A stretch of DNA of 14,122 bases from Acholeplasmataceae bacterium (GTDB lineage Bacteria; Bacillota_I; Bacilli_A; Acholeplasmatales; Acholeplasmataceae). Of this stretch, positions 7,107 through 14,027 are shown piece by piece. The translations under genes and the position numbers were made by a program. The stretch's first letter is position 1; every line of letters begins with the position of its first letter. The stretch spans positions 1 through 14,122 of the forward strand of contig JAQVBA010000025.1 of the NCBI GenBank assembly GCA_028690555.1, given 5' to 3'. The notes beneath the pieces are model-generated. The model saw only the letters and a program-made list of their open reading frames with translations, did no database searches and was not told where the DNA came from.

Positions 7107-8750
7107 ATGCAACATAAAAAAAGTCGAAAGAGTCTTAAATTTATTATTGATGATTGGATAGCCATCAAAAAGAACCCCTACATTTTATTTTTAATCATCA
7201 TTTTATTACCACTGATTTATTTTTTAGTTTACTCAACTGGTGGTATTAAGTTTGTCTATTCTCATTCAATGTATATTCCAATTATTTTAGCAGGTATTTT
7301 TTATGGTCCATATGTTGGTGGATTTATCGCTTTTGTTGCGGCTATTCTTTTGGGACCTTTGATGCCAATCGATACACTCACGAATGAGATGCAAGATCCT
7401 GTGAATTGGTTATATCGAATGCTCATTTTTATCTTAGTGGGTCTTATTATCGGTTATGCTTCAAATCGATTAAGAAAAGATGCAGATCACATCGAAAACC
7501 TCATATCAGTCAATCAAGAAACATTAGTGCCGAATACAAACCATTTGAAAAAAATTTATGAGTCACTAGACTTTTCAACATATTCGATATTTACAGTATT
7601 AATCAATAATCACCAAAATATCATTGATATTCTTGGTATTCAAATTTATCACAGTTTAATTCATCAAATATTTGTCGATTTAAAGCGTGGTTTGCCAGAA
7701 AAATCATATATCGTCCAATCTGATAGCAACAAACTTTGGGTCATGACTCCTTTTAACGACTTAGAATCTGATGTTAAAAAAGTGATTACCATCATTAAAG
7801 AAACAAAGCAAATTAAAAATGTCCCACTTTACGTAGATTTTTCAATTGGTGTAACGACTTGTCATTCGTTTGGTGAATGTAAAACTGTTACCGTATTTGA
7901 GGACTCTGACGTATCGGCTAGACATGCCCAGATTAACAATTTACTCTATGTCATTGGTGATAAAGAAAAATATAAAAGACGAACTGATTACGAGTTACTC
8001 GCGTCTTTTAATGAAGCACTGATAAACAAAGAAACTTTCCTAGTTTTTCAACCTAAAATTGATTTATCAACTCAAAAAACTTTCGGATTTGAGGCTTTAA
8101 CACGCTGGAATCATCCAACAAGAGGTAATATTCCACCAGATGTCTTCGTTCCACTGATTGAAGAAACCAAATTAATACACACTTTTACCGATTGGGTATT
8201 AAAAAATGCACTCATCAAGTGCAAAGAAATGATGAATCAAGGTCATAATCTCCCGATTTCAATTAATGTATCTGCAAAAAATCTATATGATCCAAAATTT
8301 TATGATCGTTCCATGGAAATCATCAAAGATTATGATGTGCCGACACATTTAATCGAGTTTGAACTTACAGAATCTACTTTAATGATTAATCCCAAAGAAA
8401 GTCGTAAAATTCTTCAAAATTTTGTCGATCAAGGCATAAAAATATCATTAGATGATTTTGGTTCTGGATATTCTTCATTAGCTTATTTAACTCAATTTCC
8501 CATTCATTTCATTAAAATTGATCGTTTCTTTATTCAAAATATTGTCAATGATCATTCAATGCTAACAATCGTAGAATCAACGATTGAGTTATCGAAAAAT
8601 TTAGGCTATAAAGTCATTGTTGAAGGTGTTGAAACCAAAGAAGTTGCAGATCTGGTCATTTCAAAAGGCTGTGATTATGCTCAAGGATACTATTATGCCA
8701 AACCTATGACGTCTAAAGATGTATCTGAGTGGTATGAATTGAATAGTTAA
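7107..8750 (+). CDS. Membrane-anchored EAL-domain cyclic-di-GMP phosphodiesterase with degenerate GGDEF domain
   Basis: The 547-residue protein has about four N-terminal membrane helices (roughly 25-42, 53-69, 71-88, 102-119), a degenerate GGDEF domain (about 150-285) and a C-terminal EAL domain (about 293-545). The EAL domain keeps the residues expected for hydrolysis of c-di-GMP to pGpG: E329-A-L-T-R333, Asn387, Glu419 in E-L-T-E, Asp449-Asp450 in D-D-F-G-S-G-Y, Lys470, Glu506 in E-G-V-E-T and Gln526. In the GGDEF domain the signature is replaced by S-D-S-N-K (205-209), so it should not make c-di-GMP and may be regulatory. The N-terminal domain matches no sensor that I can name. The ATG at 7107 follows GAGG with 7 nt spacing. 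It is a single-gene unit ended by a strong terminator. Confidence 0.92.
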   Translation: MQHKKSRKSLKFIIDDWIAIKKNPYILFLIIILLPLIYFLVYSTGGIKFVYSHSMYIPIILAGIFYGPYVGGFIAFVAAILLGPLMPIDTLTNEMQDPVNWLYRMLIFILVGLIIGYASNRLRKDADHIENLISVNQETLVPNTNHLKKIYESLDFSTYSIFTVLINNHQNIIDILGIQIYHSLIHQIFVDLKRGLPEKSYIVQSDSNKLWVMTPFNDLESDVKKVITIIKETKQIKNVPLYVDFSIGVTTCHSFGECKTVTVFEDSDVSARHAQINNLLYVIGDKEKYKRRTDYELLASFNEALINKETFLVFQPKIDLSTQKTFGFEALTRWNHPTRGNIPPDVFVPLIEETKLIHTFTDWVLKNALIKCKEMMNQGHNLPISINVSAKNLYDPKFYDRSMEIIKDYDVPTHLIEFELTESTLMINPKESRKILQNFVDQGIKISLDDFGSGYSSLAYLTQFPIHFIKIDRFFIQNIVNDHSMLTIVESTIELSKNLGYKVIVEGVETKEVADLVISKGCDYAQGYYYAKPMTSKDVSEWYELNS

Positions 8751-8756
8751 CAAATT

Positions 8757-8796
8757 AAAAGCTTGATATCGATATGCTTTCGACATTAAGCTTTTT
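8757..8796 (+). terminator. Intrinsic terminator after the EAL gene
   Basis: AAAAGCTT (8757-8764) pairs with AAGCTTTT (8788-8795), and the stem extends inward through a wobble pair, one mismatch and TCGA/TCGA. The stem ends in a T5 run, with a second T8 run a few bases downstream. Confidence 0.85.
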
Positions 8797-8872
8797 CATA
8801 TATTTTTTTTACTTTATATATATGGGTAAAGAATTGATGTTATTTGTAAAAATAGATAAAAATGCTTTTTAA

Positions 8873-8901
8873 ATGACGCAATCACATTTCCGATATATAA
8901 T
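8873..8901 (+). promoter_or_regulatory. Promoter of the small membrane protein gene
   Basis: ATGACG (8873-8878), a 17-bp spacer and a perfect TATAAT (8896-8901) form a good vegetative-type promoter. Transcription would start near 8908, about 30 nt before the ATG at 8940 and after the EAL terminator. Confidence 0.6.
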
Positions 8902-8939
8902 GTATGTCACACATAGAGCTTTTGAAAGGTGGAATTTTT

Positions 8940-9209
8940 ATGGAAAACTTATGGCCAATTTTATTATTACTTCTCATCTCTACTTTAATCTCATATTTTT
9001 TAACATCTTTAATTACTAAAAGGAATATGAAATTGTTATTTTTAATTCCAGGTATATTTCTTACAGTAACAATTGTATTTGCTATTCTGGGGTTTTTATC
9101 TCAGGACTGGGGTAGATTGGGCTATTTAATTATGGCATCCATTGCTTTAGGCATGTTTATAGGTTCTCTCATTTCTTCATTCATTATTAAATCGAGAAAT
9201 AAATCTTAA
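8940..9209 (+). CDS. Small three-helix membrane protein, possibly YesK-like
   Basis: The 89-residue protein is nearly all hydrophobic, with helices at about residues 3-25, 31-53 and 59-81 and a basic tail (K-S-R-N-K-S). A short Q-D-W-G-R-L-G loop (about 55-61) precedes the last helix. The size and the G-W-like turn before the third helix recall YesK-like small membrane proteins, but this is only a resemblance and no function is known. The frame extends upstream to an ATG at 8904. The start at 8940 is chosen because AAGGTGG (8926-8932) lies 7 nt upstream and the extra 12 residues are polar and include the ribosome binding site. It has its own promoter and terminator. Confidence 0.75.
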   Translation: MENLWPILLLLLISTLISYFLTSLITKRNMKLLFLIPGIFLTVTIVFAILGFLSQDWGRLGYLIMASIALGMFIGSLISSFIIKSRNKS

Positions 9210-9215
9210 TAAAAT

Positions 9216-9246
9216 AAAAATGCCAGTCATCAGATTGGCATTTTTT
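9216..9246. terminator. Bidirectional terminator between converging genes
   Basis: A 10-bp stem (AAAAATGCCA 9216-9225 with TGGCATTTTT 9236-9245) and a 10-nt loop, with an A-run on one side and a T-run on the other, can stop both the plus-strand membrane gene (stop at 9209) and the minus-strand amidase gene (stop at 9253). Confidence 0.85.
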
Positions 9247-9252
9247 ATGATT

Positions 9253-10611
9253 TTATTGTTCCATTTGATACCTATGTGCGAGATTTAATAATTCATGATC
9301 GTGATACTTTTTACCTACAAAAACCATCGATTTTGGTAATCCGTGATATATGCCTTCAGGAATACATACGGATGGATTACCATAAATTGGAGCAAATCCC
9401 ATCCATAGTGGCGCTGCAACCGAGATTAAATCATGTTCAATCATTAAATTTTCAAGAATACTCGCTTCTTTTAACAAGTTTTCTCTAAATTTTTGATATG
9501 TATTCCCCTTTAAGTCACCATCTGTTTGATTGGATGCTTCCAAAATCGTTTGACCATATTTTAAACATCTTTCTTGATGTTTTTTATTAAATTCGATAAT
9601 ATCACTTAAACTTTGATGTGGTGTATAGCCCTTAACTCCTTTTAGAAATTGGTTCATCGCATATTTAAATTCAATAAGAAGTGTTGATTGGTTATCTAAT
9701 TTAGGATGTTCAATGACGAGCTCTTTCACATTGAAGCCTAGATTTAACAATTTTTGTTTTGCATTTTGGTATACTTCTTCATCTTCACTACTATAGGCGT
9801 GATTTGACAATTTAAGAAGCCCCACATTTCCTTTAACCTTATGTGCTTCAATATACTTAACAAAAGATGAACAACGTTTAAGTCCATGCGTGTCCAAATC
9901 GTTAATATCTTCTTGATTAATGGCGTCCATGATCATAGCGCAATCATAAACCGTTTGTGCCATAGGACCTGCTGTATCTTGTGTTGGAGAAATTGGAATA
10001 ATGCCATATTTCGAAACATAACCAAATGTTGGTTTATAAGAAACAATTTGTGTTTGATAAGCGGGTGCCATTAATAATCCATTCGTTTCTGTTCCGATTG
10101 CACCTGGAACGATACCTAATTTAACAGCTACCGCACTTCCAGTCGATGATCCATATGGATCTATTTTTTCATCAAATGGATGTTTCACTTGGCCATGCAT
10201 CGAGCCATAACCTGATGGCATTTTATCATCGCTCATGAAATATGCAAACTCTGATAGGTTTGCTTTCCCGATGAGGATTGCTCCCGCATTTTCAAGCATT
10301 GCAATAATCGATGCATTATAAGGCGGATAAAAATCATGAAATGCATATGAATTACACGACGTGATTGTGCCATCTTGATATAAGATATTGTCCTTGATGA
10401 CGATCGGAATGCCATGAAGTGAGCCTTTAATATTCCCTTTTTTTCTTTCTTCATCACATGTTTTAGCAATCTCTAATGCTTTTGGATGAATGGATGCAAT
10501 AGCATTTTTATCTAACCAATTTTGGTGATTTTTAATCGCTTCTTCGACCAGTTCAACACTTGTAATTAAGCCTTTTTCTAAATCCTTTTTAAGTTCTTTA
10601 ATCGATTTCAT
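9253..10611 (-). CDS. Amidase-signature family protein with the catalytic nucleophile serine replaced by leucine
   Basis: The 452-residue protein matches the amidase-signature fold along its length: V-I-K-D-N-I (72-77) with Lys73, G-K-A-N-L-S-E-F-A (115-123), G-S-S-T-G-S-A (154-160), and K-P-T-F-G-Y-V-S with P-I-S-P-T-Q-D-T-A-G-P-M (193-217). These enzymes use a Lys-cisSer-Ser triad. Here Lys73 and cis-Ser155 are present, but the nucleophile position, 24 residues after the cis-Ser as in GatA, is Leu179: the motif reads G-T-E-T-N-G-L-L-M-A-P-A where G-T-E-T-x-G-S-I-x-x-P-A is usual. The codon is TTA and one base change from TCA would restore Ser. The frame is otherwise intact. Activity is therefore doubtful. 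It is the second gene after phzF-like, 32 nt downstream, and its ribosome binding site is unusual (separate entry). It is not likely GatA, since no gatB or gatC is nearby. Confidence 0.88.
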   Translation of the reverse strand: MKSIKELKKDLEKGLITSVELVEEAIKNHQNWLDKNAIASIHPKALEIAKTCDEERKKGNIKGSLHGIPIVIKDNILYQDGTITSCNSYAFHDFYPPYNASIIAMLENAGAILIGKANLSEFAYFMSDDKMPSGYGSMHGQVKHPFDEKIDPYGSSTGSAVAVKLGIVPGAIGTETNGLLMAPAYQTQIVSYKPTFGYVSKYGIIPISPTQDTAGPMAQTVYDCAMIMDAINQEDINDLDTHGLKRCSSFVKYIEAHKVKGNVGLLKLSNHAYSSEDEEVYQNAKQKLLNLGFNVKELVIEHPKLDNQSTLLIEFKYAMNQFLKGVKGYTPHQSLSDIIEFNKKHQERCLKYGQTILEASNQTDGDLKGNTYQKFRENLLKEASILENLMIEHDLISVAAPLWMGFAPIYGNPSVCIPEGIYHGLPKSMVFVGKKYHDHELLNLAHRYQMEQ

Positions 10612-10645
10612 GTCTCTTTGTTCAAAATGATTGAACTTCCTCCTT
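10612..10645 (-). promoter_or_regulatory. Long-range ribosome binding site with intervening hairpin, amidase gene
   Basis: A strong AAGGAGG (10645-10639) overlaps the PhzF-family stop codon but lies 27 nt from the amidase ATG. Between them is a perfect 6-bp inverted repeat, GTTCAA-TCATT-TTGAAC (10636-10620). If it folds, 2 nt plus 8 nt remain, an effective spacing of about 10. No in-frame ATG, GTG or TTG exists between the site and 10611. Confidence 0.6.
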
Positions 10646-11477
10646 ATGATTCATTATCTTCTAAAATACTTGCTTTACCACCAACCCAAATGGTTTTGAT
10701 TTCCTGATCCATCAACTCTAGGTGAACCTTAATTTCTGATGGTAGATTCATTTGGTAGCCTTGTCTTAAAATATACGATGTTTTTTGTTGATGAAATCTG
10801 TATAAATAACATGCTAATGCACCATTTGACGTCCCAGTAGCACTCTCTTCATTAATTCCAACCATGGGTGCAAAGTTTCTTCCATATGCATCAATTTCAT
10901 CATCTAATGAAAATACGTGAATACCTATGACTTGGTATTTTTTTGATATTTCAGCAATCTTATCAAATTTCGGGATTAAATCATTTAGTATTTTTTGATT
11001 GCTGACTGGTACAAAAATTTCGCATAAACCTGTGGATACAACCATCGGTTGATAAATTTCATGATATGCAATGTGGTCAAAACAGGTTTCAATTTCATTT
11101 ATGTCAATATACTTTCCATAAACGGGAAGTTTTTGTTGCATATAAATCTCATCATCTAAAATATGTAATTTTAAAATACCCGCTTTAGTTTCTTGTGTGT
11201 AAAACCCTGGTTTAATAATTTTAAGTTCTTTTAAAACATGAAAAGTTGCAATTGTGGCATGTCCACATAGATCAACTTCATTTAAAGGTGTAAAAAATCG
11301 CACTTTAAAATCTGCAACCTTGCTTTTCATAACAAACGCTGTTTCACTATAGCCTAAGTCATGAGCAATAGATTGCATTTCTTCATCTTTTAAATCATCT
11401 GCATTAAGGTATACACCAGCTTTATTTCCACCTTTTGAAAGGTATGTAAAAGCACTGACTCGATAAAGGTTTTTCAT
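10644..11477 (-). CDS. PhzF-family isomerase/epimerase-like protein
   Basis: The 277-residue protein belongs to the PhzF family, whose two-lobed fold resembles diaminopimelate epimerase. Family motifs are clear: G-N-K-A-G-V (17-22), Glu45 in Y-S-E-T-A-F (the same number as the catalytic Glu of Pseudomonas PhzF), D-L-C-G-H-A-T-I-A (69-77), and E-E-S-A-T-G-T-S-N-G-A (210-220). There are no other phenazine genes, so phenazine synthesis is not implied; most genomic members have unknown substrates. The frame can be opened from a TTG at 11489, but the ATG at 11477 has GGAG 6 nt upstream and matches the family N-terminus. It leads a two-gene transcript with the amidase-like gene. Family sure, reaction unknown. 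Confidence 0.9.
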   Translation of the reverse strand: MKNLYRVSAFTYLSKGGNKAGVYLNADDLKDEEMQSIAHDLGYSETAFVMKSKVADFKVRFFTPLNEVDLCGHATIATFHVLKELKIIKPGFYTQETKAGILKLHILDDEIYMQQKLPVYGKYIDINEIETCFDHIAYHEIYQPMVVSTGLCEIFVPVSNQKILNDLIPKFDKIAEISKKYQVIGIHVFSLDDEIDAYGRNFAPMVGINEESATGTSNGALACYLYRFHQQKTSYILRQGYQMNLPSEIKVHLELMDQEIKTIWVGGKASILEDNES

Positions 11478-11504
11478 TCTAATCTCCAATTTTTTGATAG
11501 TTTT

Positions 11505-11513
11505 ATTATAGCA
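11505..11513 (-). promoter_or_regulatory. Extended -10 promoter of the PhzF-amidase operon
   Basis: TGCTATAAT on the minus strand is a perfect extended -10 element about 28 nt before the ATG at 11477. The -35 region (CTAAAA at 17 bp) is poor, as is common for extended -10 promoters. Confidence 0.65.
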
Positions 11514-11587
11514 TGTGAATCCGATGCTTTTAGTGTGTTTAGATGAAAATGATTTTAACTCTAGAATTTATATATAACTCTTATCAT

Positions 11588-11616
11588 AAAAAAAGACCTA
11601 TCATCGGATAGATCTT
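11588..11616 (-). terminator. Intrinsic terminator after the TPR-GAF-GGDEF gene
   Basis: On the minus strand AAGATCTATC (11616-11607) pairs with GATAGGTCTT (11602-11593) as a 10-bp stem with one G-U pair and a 4-nt loop, followed by a T7 run reaching 11588. It begins 7 nt after the stop codon. Confidence 0.88.
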
Positions 11617-11622
11617 CTAATT

Positions 11623-13752
11623 TCACTTATATATTGTGGATGATATTTTGTTTTTTCCGCTTTCTTTGCTTGCATATAATTGCAAATCTGCAAGACTTAC
11701 AAAATTATCAATGGCCTTATGTGAATTGGGATGTGTTGTTGAAATTCCAATGGAAATAGTGACATCTTTTTTAATATTAAATGATTCGTTAATGCTGTGA
11801 AGTTCATTTTGTAGTTTAGATGCTAATAAATTGGCTTCATCTAAATTACAGTTAGGCAAAAGCATAATGAATTCATCTCCACCATAACGGGCGACAAAAT
11901 CTTCTTCATTTCTTCTTCCATCTAATAGTAGAGAAGCAACCTTTTTAATCACTTCATCTCCCGTCATATGTCCATAGTGATCATTAAAATCTTTAAAATT
12001 ATCAATGTCAACAATCATCATGGATAAAGGTTCGTTCGCATCAATAGCTTGATTCCACAATTTAGGAATCATTTCATCATAAAGTCTACGATTAGCTACA
12101 CCAGTTAATCCATCCTTTTCGGATAGAATCTTTAATTTGTTGTTCAATTTGGCAAGTTCTTCGGTCTTCATGATATTCTTAATCGCAATGGCGAGATATG
12201 ATGCAAGAGTTTGTATTAAATCTTTATCGTTGTCTGAATACGCATTCTTTTCTTTCGCTTGAATACTGAAAACCCCAATAACTTCACCTTCAACCATGAG
12301 TGGTGCATACATGGCTGAATAGTTTAAATGTCCACGTGTGGCAGCAAACCCTTCAATGTATTTTTGATATTCTTTTTCGATATCATTAATTTTGATTGTT
12401 TGACGATTTACAAAGCTGAACACACTCCAACTTTTCTTATTGTCTAAGGATAAATCAAATGGGTCTAATGCTTGACCTTTTTCTATGAATAAATCAAATC
12501 TTAAAGCATTTGCTTCGGGGACATAGAGCCCAACTCCAAGAGATTCAGCGTTCATCAATAAATTAACATTCTCATAAAGTTGTTCAAAAATATCTGAAAG
12601 CTCATGGGTTGATGTCATTGCTTGTCCGATATTACTTAAAATGTGCATTTGTTGATAACTTCTTCTAAGTTCGTTTGAGAGTTGACGATAAATTCTTGTT
12701 TCTTCAAGAGACGCTGTTAATTTTGATTGATATTCTACACTTTTGATTCTTTCAATTCGTCGGTTTTCTTCAACAACTTTACTTGCTTGAAAATAAGCTT
12801 GAAAGTGCTTATATGCTAAATCAGATTGATTATTTTTTTCATAAAATTTGGCCATGCTTTCGTGGATGCGTGGCATCAATTCATCCATCCCGATTTGTTT
12901 GGATAATTCAAATGCTTTTAATAAATAATTTTCTGCATTTTTATAATTTTCAACTAACCCGCATACTAATGAGTGCTCAATGTAAATTCTAAAAAGGATG
13001 TATAAATCTTTACTTTCATTCGCTTTATCAATTCCTAAGCGTAAATATTTAATACTTTCTTTAAAGTCTTTCTTTTCTTTATACAATCTTCCAAGTGAAT
13101 AGTAGCAATGCGCAAGCAAAAGTGTTTTTTGATTATTATTGCCATAAGTCACAGACTCTAAAATATATTTTTCAGATTTCTCTAAATCATTCAAGCTCAA
13201 ATATACATTCCCAATATTGATGTTTGCAATCACTGTACCATAACCATCATCCATTTCGACTGTTTTTGCTAAACTCTTTTGATAATAATCGAGTGCAAGC
13301 GGATAATTTTTTAAATCTTCGTGAAGTGTTCCAATATTATTATAGATCTTTGATTCTAATTCTCCGTATCCATGACTTTCAGCAATCGATAATGCATTAT
13401 TATAATGCGTGATTGCTTGGTCAAGTAAACCAATCGTTACATATACATTACCAAGTCCAATTAATGCATCGGATTTTGTATAGGATTCATTGATATTATC
13501 GGTGATAGCCAAGCCTTCAGTTAAAAATTCAATGGCTTCGTTATAATTACCATTGATCCAGTGGCATCTTCCGATACGTACATCACTTCTGGCTTCTTGT
13601 TTCTTAAATGTATACTTTTTTGAGAGTTCTAAAGCTTCTGTCGCTAACTTCAAAGCTTCATCGGTGTTTTTTTGTTCCGCGTCCAAAGCTTTTTCTAAAA
13701 GTGATTCTACATAATCTAAATTTGATTGATTCATTTTGGTTAATGGACTCAT
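11623..13752 (-). CDS. TPR-GAF-GGDEF protein, putative cytosolic diguanylate cyclase
   Basis: The 709-residue protein has seven to eight tetratricopeptide repeats (about 14-330), a charged coiled-coil linker (about 330-370), a GAF domain (about 372-527), a short helix, and a GGDEF domain (about 540-705). The active site looks complete: D-x-L-T-G-x-x-N-R (547-555), D-I-D-x-F-K-x-x-N-D (582-591), and R-Y-G-G-D-E-F (622-628), so it should make c-di-GMP from two GTP. The inhibitory I-site (RxxD ending 6 residues before the first Gly) is not in register: Asp618 is present but the Arg position is Asn615, with arginines at 613-614. No signal peptide or membrane helix is seen. TPR and GAF parts suggest control by a protein partner and a small ligand, neither identifiable. 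The ATG at 13752 follows GAGGTG. Single gene with promoter and terminator. Confidence 0.93.
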   Translation of the reverse strand: MSPLTKMNQSNLDYVESLLEKALDAEQKNTDEALKLATEALELSKKYTFKKQEARSDVRIGRCHWINGNYNEAIEFLTEGLAITDNINESYTKSDALIGLGNVYVTIGLLDQAITHYNNALSIAESHGYGELESKIYNNIGTLHEDLKNYPLALDYYQKSLAKTVEMDDGYGTVIANINIGNVYLSLNDLEKSEKYILESVTYGNNNQKTLLLAHCYYSLGRLYKEKKDFKESIKYLRLGIDKANESKDLYILFRIYIEHSLVCGLVENYKNAENYLLKAFELSKQIGMDELMPRIHESMAKFYEKNNQSDLAYKHFQAYFQASKVVEENRRIERIKSVEYQSKLTASLEETRIYRQLSNELRRSYQQMHILSNIGQAMTSTHELSDIFEQLYENVNLLMNAESLGVGLYVPEANALRFDLFIEKGQALDPFDLSLDNKKSWSVFSFVNRQTIKINDIEKEYQKYIEGFAATRGHLNYSAMYAPLMVEGEVIGVFSIQAKEKNAYSDNDKDLIQTLASYLAIAIKNIMKTEELAKLNNKLKILSEKDGLTGVANRRLYDEMIPKLWNQAIDANEPLSMMIVDIDNFKDFNDHYGHMTGDEVIKKVASLLLDGRRNEEDFVARYGGDEFIMLLPNCNLDEANLLASKLQNELHSINESFNIKKDVTISIGISTTHPNSHKAIDNFVSLADLQLYASKESGKNKISSTIYK

Positions 13753-13768
13753 AAAGCACCTCGAGTAT

Positions 13769-13797
13769 ATAATAAATTGTTTGAGAAATCATTGCAA
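13769..13797 (-). promoter_or_regulatory. Promoter of the TPR-GAF-GGDEF gene
   Basis: TTGCAA (13797-13792), exactly 17 bp, then TATTAT (13774-13769) on the minus strand. Transcription would begin near 13762, leaving a very short leader that holds little more than the GAGGTG ribosome binding site. Confidence 0.55.
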
Positions 13798-14027
13798 CTA
13801 TAGGAATGATTATACCTAATTATCATAAAATATGCAATAAAGCGTTAAATCTAAACTTATAACAAGTAAGTCTATTATGTATGCATATAATAATTTTATG
13901 AAAATATCAAATCAGTAAACTCGTATTTTCAAATATGTCTAACTAATATGATAAAATATGAATATATGAACTTATTGTAACATGATATGACTTTAAACCT
14001 ATATCAATATATTTAGAGGAGAATAAT
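13798..14027. other. AT-rich divergent intergenic region
   Basis: About 230 bp of very AT-rich DNA separates the GGDEF promoter from the transketolase start. Several TATAAT- or TATGAT-like words occur on the plus strand (for example TATGAT at 13947-13952, and TTGTAA at 13975-13980 with TATATC 19 bp later), but none has a convincing partner. No reading frame or RNA gene is evident. Confidence 0.4.

Noticed and set aside
8904..8939. ATG at 8904 as the start of the small membrane protein
   Set aside because: It lies almost at the predicted transcription start (near 8908) and lacks a ribosome binding site, while 8940 has AAGGTGG at 7 nt.
10233..10469. Open frame of 78 codons on the minus strand inside the amidase gene
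   Set aside because: It is out of frame within a well-conserved coding region, its composition is unlike a folded protein, and it has no ribosome binding site; treated as a shadow.
11478..11489. TTG start for the PhzF-family gene
   Set aside because: The TTG includes part of the GGAG ribosome binding site used by the ATG at 11477, and the four extra residues are not part of the family N-terminus.
11623..11625. TGA read as tryptophan, as in most Mollicutes
   Set aside because: Conserved tryptophans throughout are TGG, and reading this TGA through would add only one more sense codon before TAG; nothing supports recoding.
12783..13412. Plus-strand frames antisense to the TPR region
   Set aside because: They are antisense to the tetratricopeptide repeats, have no promoter or ribosome binding site, and encode Cys/His/Asn-rich noise typical of reverse-strand translation.
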